This document shows positions 35,720 through 44,293 of a stretch of DNA of 64,000 bases, one piece after another. The position numbers and the translations under genes were made by a program. This DNA is from CAZRHR01 sp964599915 (GTDB lineage Bacteria; Bacteroidota; Bacteroidia; CAIKAF01). The notes below the pieces were generated by a model, which did no database searches, had not been told where the DNA came from, and saw only the letters and a list, made by a program, of their open reading frames with translations. Position 1 is the stretch's first letter. Every line of letters starts with the position of its first letter. The DNA lies in contig CAZRHR010000001.1 of NCBI GenBank assembly GCA_964599915.1, positions 1 to 64,000 of the forward strand. The letters are read 5' to 3'.

Positions 35720-36345
35720 TTAGGTTGTTTGTCCACCAAGAAAGTGACCTATTTCTGACTTGATTTTTTCTTTGCAGTCATCCCAATTACATGGCAACAA
35801 CATTTTCGGTTGTGTCTCTTTATCAGCATCTTCAAAACAGGTAAGGCTTTTTAGGACCATAAAAATAGATCCACTATGATACTTTTTTTTGTAAAAATCA
35901 AACATTTCTGAAAGTGAGTAGATGGAAAGAAGGAAGTATAGATCAATAAAGTCCTTTTTGAACCTCTTCCTGCAATGGCATTCAACTTCATTGCCGCAAT
36001 ATCTTTGGTGGAAGCCATACGAATTCCATCTACCGTACTTGCTTTTTCCAGGATGGGATAGGAATAATTTACAAAATCTACTTTTATATTGTTAATACTA
36101 GTGATTAGAATTTTTGAGGATTTTTTGATCGTAAGCAGTTCTCCTACAGTTGATAACAGATTTAAAATTTCATCCATTTCAAGCCGGGACTCACCAAATA
36201 AATCAATATCTACAGAATTCCTATGCCCTATTTGAAGAGCTAATGAAGTACCTCCAACAAGATCAAAATCGTTTAAGGCGCTTATTTTCATTAAGCTATT
36301 TAAGAGTTCCAGAAGTTCCTCGCTGACGGTTTGCTTGTGTAACAT
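35720..36345 (-). pseudogene. AbiEii/AbiGii-type nucleotidyltransferase toxin, frameshifted
   Basis: The N-terminal part has DLVGGTSLALQIGHRNSVDIDLF, the G-G-T...D-x-D nucleotidyltransferase signature, and STKDIAAMKLNAIAGRGSK follows. At the A5 run 35955-35959 one base appears to be missing. With an added A the frame would continue as KKDFIDLYFLL and on through the fragment 35720-35905. Family members of this kind transfer nucleotides to targets such as tRNA and act as toxins with an AbiEi-like or other partner. It overlaps the gene at 36300 by 46 bases. Frameshift could be real or a sequencing slip in the homopolymer. Confidence 0.8.
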
Positions 36346-36605
36346 CTGAATTCTGATTGATCCATATTAAAAAAGAAGGCCAAAAAAGAGAGCGTTGTTT
36401 TTTCAAGATTCCGAATGTTGAGCACCGATTTTTTTACCTCATCCGCTCCGTAAAATGTGAGCAAATTTCTCCAGTCAGATAACTGCCCGAATTCAACCAC
36501 CTTGTATATTAGCTGATCCTTATTTTTTTGCAGGTCAAATATTTCCACATCCATATCCCAAAATAAATAGGGCGAAAATTGATTGATAGGTACTTTGCTT
36601 TTCAT
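36300..36605 (-). CDS. DUF6922-like protein, partner of AbiEii-type toxin
   Basis: 101 residues. YLFWDMDVEIFDLQKNKDQL and the later VVEFGQLSDWRNLLTFYGAD match the short proteins that precede AbiEii-type nucleotidyltransferases in Bacteroidota (DUF6922 type). The overlap with the toxin-like gene suggests translational coupling and an antitoxin or targeting role. That role is inferred from position only. The frame is intact, unlike the toxin. No helix-turn-helix is evident. Confidence 0.6.
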   Translation of the reverse strand: MKSKVPINQFSPYLFWDMDVEIFDLQKNKDQLIYKVVEFGQLSDWRNLLTFYGADEVKKSVLNIRNLEKTTLSFLAFFFNMDQSEFRCYTSKPSARNFWNS

Positions 36606-36656
36606 CTTATTAAAGTTAGGGGATATTATTTTACAGCGTTCGTTGTTCTTCCCTTC

Positions 36657-36679
36657 GACAAGCTCAGGGTAACACAGGG
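36657..36679 (+). repeat. Direct repeat, right copy, flanking AbiEii cassette
   Basis: GACAAGCTCAGGGTA followed by ACACAGGG, paired with 35689-35711. Both lie just outside the toxin-like gene pair. Confidence 0.75.
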
Positions 36680-36824
36680 CGTGTGTTACTTGTTCCTTGT
36701 TGCTCGCTCTTGGTTCTTCCCCGATATATTAGGGTCTTAGTTTTCTCTGCATTAGTTGTCATCCTCACGCTAATTCTTGGTCTGGACAGGACTGAAATGT
36801 CTTGTCTTTTGGTTCTCCTTGAGC

Positions 36825-37151
36825 CTTGATCAAATCATGCAGCTATTGGAAATGTTCGGACAGGTGGTAATCGTCGCTGTCCAAAGAGCAGATGTTTTTT
36901 CCTTTTGCGGCTTCTATGCCGCAGTTACGGGTGATGCAGCGTTCAGTGTTTGCTTCATTATGAAGCACGACTTTATTGGGTAGCAAATGCTGAAGGGCTA
37001 TTTCATAGGAAGGGTCTGTGGAGATATCATCTACCGCGATGGTTTCAAAATCGGTGAACGTCTAGTCCATAAACGAATCCCAAGCTCGGGTCAAATACTT
37101 TTCACGGTTAAAAGCCGGCATAATTAAAGTAAAACAGGGTGTTTCTGGCAT
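36825..37151 (-). pseudogene. Truncated GT2 glycosyltransferase with internal stops
   Basis: Reading leftward from the ATG at 37151 gives a GT2 N-terminus (TLIMPAFNREKYLTRAW, FETIAVDDISTDPSYEI, NICSLDSDDYHLSEHF), interrupted by a TAG after about residue 28 and again after the DSDDYHL region. It then ends near 36825 with no C-terminal domain. The DNA around DSDDYHLSEHF closely matches the intact gene at 34527. The start overlaps the end of the GT2 gene at 37124. Clearly inactive. Confidence 0.8.
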
Positions 37152-38134
37152 GAATTTTTATAGCGTATCAATTCATTTACCTTCTGACCATAGCGATGGC
37201 GTTCCTTCAAAAAATAATTCAGGTTGATTTTAATCCGTCTCCTCTCTTGCCTTTTATTTGCGACAGCCCCGTTGAATGGAAGTTTAATGGCATAAATCAG
37301 CGTGTAAATAAGCTCCTTGAGCCAAAAAAACCTTACCGGACCAGTAATATAGCCCTTTGCCACCCTCAAATAAATTCCCCCTAACGGACCATTGGCTTGC
37401 ATACCTTCCAGTAACCGTTGACGATATTCTTCGGTGAGTCTTTCGGCTGGCACATGATGATAAAATTTTAATTCTTCGGCATACCACACTTCGTATCCCA
37501 AAAATCGTAATGCCCAGCAAAGCTCACTGTCTTCACCGCCTGTGGCTAATGATTTTCCGGTTCGCGAAGCAAGAAGAAATTCAAATCCGTTTTCTTTTGC
37601 CTTTTGATAGCCTTTCATCCGCACCCACATACCCGCACCATAGACCACATTGCGGGTGGGTCTAACTTCGCCGGTTTTAGGAGCCTGCGGTGCACAGGCA
37701 TAATAATAGGCATATTCCGAAAACCAATCCGGGATGGGAATTGTGCTTACGGCGATTCCCTGTCCGCCCAAAATTCCGATTTGCGGGTTTTGTTCCATCA
37801 ATGCATATCCAACATCCAAATAGTCGGAAAAAAACGAGTTATCGTCGTCGCAGGTAATCACATAGTCGTACGCCGCATGAGCAAATCCATTTTCTTGGGC
37901 GTTAAGTTTACCCGGTTTGGATTCTTCCAAAATGAGCAACGGAAAAGGATTGCCGAGTATGTTCCATTTTTCGCGTGTAAATTCGGCCGTACCATCCGTA
38001 GAGGCATTATCTACCAGAATCAGCTCCACTCCGGGGATTTGGTTCGTTTTTAATTGGGATAAAGCCTCCAGCGTGGCCGGCAGTTTTTCCTTGCCGTTAT
38101 AGGTAGAAATTAATATGGATATGCCTTGTTTCAT
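37124..38134 (-). CDS. Glycosyltransferase family 2
   Basis: 336 residues from the ATG at 38134, which lies 5 bp after the stop of the gene upstream; an ATG at 38164 would overlap that gene. GISILISTYNGKEKLPATLE, ELILVDNASTDGTAEF and YVITCDDDNSFFSDYL are the GT2 strands and acidic motif, and GGEDSELCWALRFLGYEVWY is the catalytic E-D region. The YEVWYAEELKFYHHVPAERL segment is typical of rhamnosyl- and glucosyltransferase-like members. Specificity is not predictable. Confidence 0.9.
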   Translation of the reverse strand: MKQGISILISTYNGKEKLPATLEALSQLKTNQIPGVELILVDNASTDGTAEFTREKWNILGNPFPLLILEESKPGKLNAQENGFAHAAYDYVITCDDDNSFFSDYLDVGYALMEQNPQIGILGGQGIAVSTIPIPDWFSEYAYYYACAPQAPKTGEVRPTRNVVYGAGMWVRMKGYQKAKENGFEFLLASRTGKSLATGGEDSELCWALRFLGYEVWYAEELKFYHHVPAERLTEEYRQRLLEGMQANGPLGGIYLRVAKGYITGPVRFFWLKELIYTLIYAIKLPFNGAVANKRQERRRIKINLNYFLKERHRYGQKVNELIRYKNSCQKHPVLL

Positions 38135-38139
38135 TAAAC

Positions 38140-39009
38140 TCAAAATCCATGTTTCAGTTTCCACAAAACAGCCTTGGGAATAAAGGCTACTTTTCCCACC
38201 AAAGTTTTTTCGTATTTATTCAGCCTGATGGCCTCTTTTTGCCAAAAGGTTCTCCATTTAACAGTGAATGGAGCTTTACAATATATCCGGTTAAACAGTT
38301 CGCGTTTCCTTTTTTCTAGCAGTCCGCTATCTATATCCTTTACCGTTTTGGTATCGGGTAGCATCCTGAAGTTGCCCCAAGTCTGGTCAACGTATTTAAT
38401 ATCTACCATCAGAGACGCTTTTGCAATGAATTCCAAATCCATATTATAATGGTTTTCAACAGAGTAAAAACCAACCTTACCGTGAATGGATTTTTTATAA
38501 AAATAAGCCGTAGGATTTACGGGCAAATATTTCCCGCTGAGAATATGCCAGGGCTTGAGTTTTTTAGGACGATTTACATAAATTAATTTACCGTTGCTGT
38601 CCCACACATTGCAGTTCCCTACCATAAACTCGGCTGTTTCTCCACTTTTTATCAGTTGAATAATCTGGTTTAGGGTATTGGGTTGGTAATAATCATCCAC
38701 GTTTAAAAAGCTGATGTATTCACCCTTTGCCATGCGGATGGCTTTGTTCATGGCATCCGATTGTCCCTTGTCTTTTTCGGAAACCCAGCGAGTCTGCGGG
38801 TTATTTTTTGCCAGTGATTCTATAATTTCCTTAGTACCGTCCGTGCTGGCTCCGTCTATAATAACCAATTCAGATTCTGCACATTGCTGATCCAGATAAT
38901 TTTGAATGGCGGCCGCAATAAATTGCCGGTTGTTAAGAACAACCAAAAGAATACTCAGTACAGGATCAGGTTCAGGGTTGTTCACGAAGCCATTGGTATG
39001 TTTGTTCAT
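38140..39009 (-). CDS. Glycosyltransferase family 2
   Basis: 289 residues from the ATG at 39009 (an upstream ATG at 39051 lies further inside the GT4 gene). VLSILLVVLNNRQFIAAAIQ, ELVIIDGASTDGTKEII and EKDKGQSDAMNKAIRMAKGE are the WcaA-like GT2 hallmarks, with the metal motif in YISFLNVDDYY. It overlaps the end of the GT4 gene by 38 bp and is 5 bp from the next GT2 gene. This order of three transferases and a methyltransferase looks like one ancestral sub-operon. Confidence 0.9.
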   Translation of the reverse strand: MNKHTNGFVNNPEPDPVLSILLVVLNNRQFIAAAIQNYLDQQCAESELVIIDGASTDGTKEIIESLAKNNPQTRWVSEKDKGQSDAMNKAIRMAKGEYISFLNVDDYYQPNTLNQIIQLIKSGETAEFMVGNCNVWDSNGKLIYVNRPKKLKPWHILSGKYLPVNPTAYFYKKSIHGKVGFYSVENHYNMDLEFIAKASLMVDIKYVDQTWGNFRMLPDTKTVKDIDSGLLEKRKRELFNRIYCKAPFTVKWRTFWQKEAIRLNKYEKTLVGKVAFIPKAVLWKLKHGF

Positions 39010-40294
39010 ATTCCATAAACATTCGTTTTGCGTCAAACCGTACACAGGCATCTTCCGCAGAAAACTCCGCCAACATGGATTGGTCGTCTTGGGGCAGATT
39101 GAAATATCGGATTAACGCATTTAAAAAAGAGGCGGGATTTTGGTAATCTGACACCAGGAAACCGTTCTTTCCCTCGGTGATTATTTCAGGTACCCCCCCC
39201 AAGTGTGAAGCAACCACGGGTAAGCCAGACGCTAATGCCTCCAAAACAATAAGCGGATGATTGTCAGCTGCCGTAGGATATAACATAATATCCGAAGCCT
39301 TCATTAATTCACACATTTCATGTTCAGAACTTATGTAGCCAATAGGTATATGGTCGTTGGTAAACCGAGAAGTGTCCCCCCCCACGGTAACCAACTTCCA
39401 CCCTGGGGGCAAGCCGGATTCAAGCAGATTCTTAATTATTTTACCTCCCTTAAATGGGTTTTGTGTGGAAAGCTCGGCAGCATAAAACACCACTTTCCAA
39501 TCCAAATTCCAACCCAGTTTTTTCCGGTAAGCAGCCTTTTGATTATCCGGCTTAAATACATCCGTATTAATTCCGTTGGGAATAACCTTTACCCTTGAAG
39601 CCAATTCCGGGTAGCTGTATCTGACCCTTTCGGCCAACCATCGGGAAGGGGCAATCAATAAGGGCGCTGCCCTGCTTATCCATTTTCTTTTTAGTCTAAG
39701 AAGTTCTTTGGTTCTGTCTTTCTTTACGGACGGGTAAATGTTCAGATCGGGACACTCTCCGCAGCCCGTTTTCCAGCCCTCACACTTCATGGAAAAGCCA
39801 CAATGCCCAGTAAAGATATGCTCATCATGCAAAGTCCAGATAAGCTTTCGGGATTTTGCAAAATAGGGCAACAGGGCATAAGAAAAATACCCCCCGTGAA
39901 GGTTGTGAAAGTGTACAATATCACAGTTTTGAAAATGGGAGTCAGTAAATAGGTTTAACGGGGAAATCTTTTCAATATCAAGCCATCCCCCATTTTGCGC
40001 GGCATATTCCACATGATGCCAAAAGCGATGTATGTATGTGCGGGGGGGGATTTCAAACACCCAAGATTCAGCCGTCTTTTTTGCATGAACCCACAGTCCT
40101 GTGTGTTTTTCCTTTTTCCGAAAATGGTCGGCCAACATAAAGGCCACTTTGGATGCCCCTCCTGAACGGTCATGGGTGTTTATGAATGCAATACCGTCCT
40201 CAGAAAAACTCTTGGGAACATGGCTTTGCTGCCATATTTCTATTTCCGTAAGAAAAGGCAAGTAAGGTTCTAAATAATTTAAAAAATGTCTCAT
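38972..40294 (-). CDS. Glycosyltransferase family 4 with three G/C8 tracts
   Basis: 440 residues. GIAFINTHDRSGGASKVAFM is the WcaC-like acceptor domain with its G-G-A loop, IWTLHDEHIFTGHCGF and CGECPD are typical of this subgroup, VKVIPNGINTDVFKP ends the linker, and SDIMLYPTAADNHPLIVLEA carries the E-x7-E motif. Three eight-base G/C runs lie in the frame: 39193-39200 (LGGVPE), 39376-39383 (VGGDTS) and 40042-40049 (IPPRT). A slip in any of them would truncate the enzyme. Its start overlaps the methyltransferase stop by four bases. Confidence 0.9.
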   Translation of the reverse strand: MRHFLNYLEPYLPFLTEIEIWQQSHVPKSFSEDGIAFINTHDRSGGASKVAFMLADHFRKKEKHTGLWVHAKKTAESWVFEIPPRTYIHRFWHHVEYAAQNGGWLDIEKISPLNLFTDSHFQNCDIVHFHNLHGGYFSYALLPYFAKSRKLIWTLHDEHIFTGHCGFSMKCEGWKTGCGECPDLNIYPSVKKDRTKELLRLKRKWISRAAPLLIAPSRWLAERVRYSYPELASRVKVIPNGINTDVFKPDNQKAAYRKKLGWNLDWKVVFYAAELSTQNPFKGGKIIKNLLESGLPPGWKLVTVGGDTSRFTNDHIPIGYISSEHEMCELMKASDIMLYPTAADNHPLIVLEALASGLPVVASHLGGVPEIITEGKNGFLVSDYQNPASFLNALIRYFNLPQDDQSMLAEFSAEDACVRFDAKRMFMEYEQTYQWLREQP

Positions 40295-41124
40295 TTTGGC
40301 TTAATTGCCTCCATAAAAAGAGAATCTGGTTTGCGGGTATAGCCGTTTTCAATATCCAAGCTGTTATATTTTTCCCATTGATTAATCAAGCTTTTATCGG
40401 CTGTAGTTTTTTGAACTTGTACAAAACCGATATTTTCAAGCAGATTTTGTAGGGAATACGGATCGTACATCCATAAATGCACTTCACCTTCCGTGCGGAA
40501 TTTACCTGTCTGAAATTGTTTTTTTTCGCTTTCGCTCTTGCCGTTGCTTCCGCCCAACATAAGTATCAGCTTATGTTTCAACTTATCGGTAAACGAACTG
40601 TTTTCAGCCGTTTTAGATACTACTTTTTCTCCCGGTTGAAGGAGTTGGTTGCGAAATGCCACAAATTCATCTCCGATGCGTTGTTGTATGAATTCAGTAT
40701 TCACTAGATTTTCCTTTTTCCACATTTTAATCATTTCGCCACCACTCTGGTTTCTGGATAATTGATCTATCAATTCAATCACGGCCCACTGATAATTGGC
40801 TTTTGTTTTTTCGTCCGGATGGTTTCTGACTTCAGCCAGACATTCCAGATAGGATTTTGTGATACCTTCCAAATCGGGCACCGCAATGCGAATTATACCT
40901 GCAGGTTTAAGTATCCTAAAACATTCCGAAATGAAATATTTCCCGCCTTCTTTAGTAAAATGTTCCAATACATGTGAATGATATACAACATCCGTTGAAT
41001 TGTCATCTAAGGGGATTCCTTGGGTAAGGTCACAGAGGATAACATCCGGACTATTTGAATAGAAATCAAAATTTATCCAATCTTTATGAAAACGACTTCC
41101 GCAGCCTAAATTAACATACTTCAT
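40291..41124 (-). CDS. Class I SAM methyltransferase (Methyltransf_11)
   Basis: 277 residues. YVNLGCGSRFHKDWINFDF is SAM motif I with the acidic end of the second strand, STDVVYHSHVLEHFTKEGG the H-V-L-E-H strand, and ECFRILKPAGIIRIAVPDLE the post-III segment. It is the common type that methylates a sugar hydroxyl or carboxyl in glycan clusters. It overlaps the GT4 gene and, by about 14 bp, the gene at 41111. The substrate cannot be inferred. Confidence 0.88.
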   Translation of the reverse strand: MKYVNLGCGSRFHKDWINFDFYSNSPDVILCDLTQGIPLDDNSTDVVYHSHVLEHFTKEGGKYFISECFRILKPAGIIRIAVPDLEGITKSYLECLAEVRNHPDEKTKANYQWAVIELIDQLSRNQSGGEMIKMWKKENLVNTEFIQQRIGDEFVAFRNQLLQPGEKVVSKTAENSSFTDKLKHKLILMLGGSNGKSESEKKQFQTGKFRTEGEVHLWMYDPYSLQNLLENIGFVQVQKTTADKSLINQWEKYNSLDIENGYTRKPDSLFMEAIKPK

Positions 41125-42649
41125 TTGAGTTTAGGATTTTGCTGAGATGTAAACAAACAATATTAACGGTGTCATAATCGCCTAAAAACGGATACATGAG
41201 TGGTCTTTTGGAATGATATATACCTCTGAAATTAATTGTAAATCCTGCTGAATTTATGTTTAATTCTGAAGATTTTTTAATCCTGAGAATCAGTACCGCC
41301 TCTATTACATGCCAATTATGAAGGTTTTGGAACAGTTCTTCATAATTATCATCAACTACACCAACCAAAAAATGTGAACCATGTTCATCGAATGAAATCG
41401 ATTCCTTTTCGCTGTAAGGGATTTTATTCTCGTTCAAATTAGCTTCCAATAATTCCAAAGAAATTGGATAGAGGGTATCCTTTAATATTATTGCCTTTTC
41501 GATGTCGTGACAACGAAATACTTCAGATGCCAAAAGACCGAACTGTTCATTATATAAAAGCAACTTATCGAAGGAATTCTTTTTCGAAAGATGCCATTTT
41601 CTAAAAACAACCTCTTTCTCCAATTTTAGCGTCTCACCTGAATAAAACTTCCAAGTTTTTTGATTCCAAATGTAAGAACCTATGGTTTTTTCAGGTTGAT
41701 ATTTCAGGTTTTTCTCATTCTGAAAGTGTTGGGCTGAAGCCGCACTAAGCTTATTCTTCAGCTTTTGCACTAAGGGTGTTTTTTCTTCTTTTACAAAAAA
41801 GATGTTTTCAAACAAATGTTGATCTCTCTTCTTGTCCACCTCTACTTTAGAAGGGTGCTTTAACGGTAGAATGGGCAATGTAGTTCTATTACCCAGTACT
41901 GAATCTCCCTTGGTATGGGTTCCTTCTTCATCAAATCCTATGTTTGAAACCAAATTTACCGAAGGTGTGATGCAAATTCCATTATTTTTCCAAATGGCAT
42001 ATGTCCACTGATAATCCCAAATGTCTCTCTGTCCAAACTCAACGAGATTAAATTTTTCAATCCAGTATTTTTTAAATGAACGGTTAGAATTTATCTTTTC
42101 AATCGTGACAGAATTTTTAAACGCATCATAATCCTGAAGCTGAAAGCTGAAATGTTTCCAAGCTCTGCGCCAGGTAGCCCATCCCCAACAATGTGGAATT
42201 TCAGAAAAAAAGTAAGACTCATCAACCCGTTTCGGAAGATCGCTCAATAAATTACCTCCGATGTTCATTACTGCGTCGTTGTTTTTATACTTTTCCAACA
42301 ATTCGCTGCAGTAGTCAAAAAAGTCACGGTGTGGCATACAATCGTCTTCCAGAATGATACCCTGTTCTTCATGTTCAAAAAACCAGGTAATTCCAGAGGA
42401 TGGTCCGGGTCCACAACCCATATTTTCATCCATAAACCGGATTTTTACTTCGCAGGGCCAGGTTATAGATTCCAACACCGCCTTACGAGCAGCATCGCAC
42501 TTTTCAATATCTGTCGGATGGGATGGTCTTGGTCCGTCGGCAGTAATATATAATTTGTCTGGTCTGTAGGCTGAAATGGCCTGCACAACCTCTCTAACCT
42601 TTTCCGGCCGATTAAAAATTATTAGAAGTATAGGGGTATTATGATTCAA
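41111..42649 (-). CDS. HlpA-like nucleotide-diphospho-sugar transferase
   Basis: 512 residues. ILLIIFNRPEKVREVVQAI and LYITADGPR open a GT-A fold, GCGPGPSSGITWFFEHEEQG and IILEDDCMPHRDFFDYC carry the E-D-D metal motif, and FFSEIPHCWGWATWRRAW is the diagnostic segment of the haemolytic-protein-like (HlpA) transferases in Bacteroidota and cyanobacteria. The C-terminal 200 residues are an extra region I do not recognise and which is absent from the usual ~300-residue members. Role: probably one sugar transfer. Confidence 0.75.
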   Translation of the reverse strand: MNHNTPILLIIFNRPEKVREVVQAISAYRPDKLYITADGPRPSHPTDIEKCDAARKAVLESITWPCEVKIRFMDENMGCGPGPSSGITWFFEHEEQGIILEDDCMPHRDFFDYCSELLEKYKNNDAVMNIGGNLLSDLPKRVDESYFFSEIPHCWGWATWRRAWKHFSFQLQDYDAFKNSVTIEKINSNRSFKKYWIEKFNLVEFGQRDIWDYQWTYAIWKNNGICITPSVNLVSNIGFDEEGTHTKGDSVLGNRTTLPILPLKHPSKVEVDKKRDQHLFENIFFVKEEKTPLVQKLKNKLSAASAQHFQNEKNLKYQPEKTIGSYIWNQKTWKFYSGETLKLEKEVVFRKWHLSKKNSFDKLLLYNEQFGLLASEVFRCHDIEKAIILKDTLYPISLELLEANLNENKIPYSEKESISFDEHGSHFLVGVVDDNYEELFQNLHNWHVIEAVLILRIKKSSELNINSAGFTINFRGIYHSKRPLMYPFLGDYDTVNIVCLHLSKILNSNEVC

Positions 42650-42681
42650 TTAACAAGCTTAGGAAAAGATTAAAAAAAAAA

Positions 42682-43500
42682 TTAAAAGTCAATCCAATTC
42701 CAATTAATAGACATGATACCGGGTGGATACTCTGATTTTATTTTAAATCCAAGCCAATACTTAGGGGCAAAAACTTCAGCATTATGATAATTAAGATATG
42801 CACCCCACCATGCAAACGTGCTATTTGAAATAATTAGTTTGTCTGCATTGAGTAATACCTGAAAATCATTTATTTCAGAATCTGAAATGTATTCAACTTG
42901 CAACAATGATTTAAAGGTATTCTTTGCCAAAGTTATATCATCTGTTAAAATTACCAAACGGTATTTGCCTATATTTTCGATTAAACTCATTGCATGCAAA
43001 TAATAGTCAATAGGCAAAGTATAATCTGTTCCTCCCCAATTTCTATAATCTGTCCCTCTGTAATGGATAACTAAATTCGGTATATCACTTTCAATTAAAA
43101 AATAAAATTTATCATTAAACCTTTTAATATATTTGTTTTTTAAAGTAAATAATTTCTTAATATCATTTTTAAATTCATAAAAATATTGATCAGTTTGGAA
43201 AAATCCATGATAAAGAATATTGTCCTCACCTAAATAATTTAAGAAAGAAATGGCTTCACAATTAGAATATTCTGAAATTGATTTTATTCTTTTTTTGTTA
43301 ATTCTTAAATACCATAGGGATAAAATTTTTTTCAATTGAAATTCAAAAATTCCTAGCTTGAAATAATTGAGCCTATTCTTGAAATGAGTTTCTGTTTCAA
43401 GCAGAAAGTAATTTGTTCTAAGTTTTTTACTTAAAGAATAGGCAAAAGCATATTGAAACATTTGGTTTCCTAAGCGGCCTTGAATTTTGACAAAAATCAT
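42682..43500 (-). CDS. Alpha-1,2-fucosyltransferase-like, GT11
   Basis: 272 residues. VKIQGRLGNQMFQYAFAYSL is the GT11 N-terminal motif, NLVIHYRGTDYRNWGG replaces the common H-x-R-R-x-D with H-Y-R-G-T-D, and KLIISNSTFAWWGAYLNYH is the C-terminal motif. GT11 enzymes add fucose or a related 6-deoxyhexose in alpha-1,2 linkage from GDP-fucose. The R-to-G change in the donor-binding loop may change the donor. It overlaps the FkbM gene by four bases. Fucose synthesis genes are not in the window. Confidence 0.88.
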   Translation of the reverse strand: MIFVKIQGRLGNQMFQYAFAYSLSKKLRTNYFLLETETHFKNRLNYFKLGIFEFQLKKILSLWYLRINKKRIKSISEYSNCEAISFLNYLGEDNILYHGFFQTDQYFYEFKNDIKKLFTLKNKYIKRFNDKFYFLIESDIPNLVIHYRGTDYRNWGGTDYTLPIDYYLHAMSLIENIGKYRLVILTDDITLAKNTFKSLLQVEYISDSEINDFQVLLNADKLIISNSTFAWWGAYLNYHNAEVFAPKYWLGFKIKSEYPPGIMSINWNWIDF

Positions 43501-44276
43501 TTTATCAAAAAATTGAAAATTAGGGCATTATTTATAATTATAAACTTTTTAGCTTTAAACATCAAAATATCTCCATATTCATAATCTGGCTGAAAAATTG
43601 ACTCAAAATCATTAATTTTAGATAGTTCAAAATATTTAATATGCTTGTTTGTTGATTCATACAAAAGTAGATATTTGTAACCTAAGCTGTTTAGTAATTT
43701 TATTATGTTTATTGTCTTAGAGAAATATTTTGGCTCCCATCCCCCAATACCCAATTTTTTTGAAGATCCACCGCCATATTCAAATTCAATAATTTCTGGA
43801 AAATATTTTGCTGGAAGTTCACCAAATTGTTTAATAATATTGTACTCACTCCCCTCTGTGTCCATTTTAATAATTGTAATCCTTTCAATGTTAAATAATT
43901 GAATAATATCACTAAGTGTTATCGTTTTAACAATCTTAGCCTGACTTTTATTTGTTACGCCCCACCAATCTCTGTTTATGGATGAGACATCAGGACAATT
44001 CGCATTTTCAAAAATTCCAGTATAAATTGTTGTCTCCCCTGTTTCGTCTGTCAAACAGGCTTGCACCAACTCAATTTCATTCTTTCTTATAATTCTAAGT
44101 AATCTTTCAGAAGGCAATGGTTCAATTGCAATCGTCTTATAATTATTTTTAGCAAATAACTCACAATAAAAATTGTAAGTACCTACACCTACATCAATTG
44201 CATAACCATGCCGTTTCTTGTCGTAAATATGCAGTAACTTAGTTAAGTTTTTTAAAATAGTTTGTTCAACATTCAT
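43497..44276 (-). CDS. FkbM-family SAM methyltransferase
   Basis: 259 residues. GYAIDVGVGTYNFYCELFAK is the SAM motif and TIIKMDTEGSEYNIIKQF is the diagnostic FkbM K-x-D-x-E-G segment. FkbM enzymes O-methylate hydroxyls of polyketides and sugars. It is coupled to the fucosyltransferase gene, so methyl-fucose is one possibility. A dead IS4 element starts 18 bp upstream of its ATG and has probably removed the native promoter. Confidence 0.87.
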   Translation of the reverse strand: MNVEQTILKNLTKLLHIYDKKRHGYAIDVGVGTYNFYCELFAKNNYKTIAIEPLPSERLLRIIRKNEIELVQACLTDETGETTIYTGIFENANCPDVSSINRDWWGVTNKSQAKIVKTITLSDIIQLFNIERITIIKMDTEGSEYNIIKQFGELPAKYFPEIIEFEYGGGSSKKLGIGGWEPKYFSKTINIIKLLNSLGYKYLLLYESTNKHIKYFELSKINDFESIFQPDYEYGDILMFKAKKFIIINNALIFNFLIK

Positions 44277-44293
44277 TGATATATGATTTTAAT

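Noticed and set aside
36777..36983. Plus-strand 68-codon frame
   Set aside because: It is the antisense of the broken GT2 gene at 36825-37151, whose minus-strand motifs are unmistakable.
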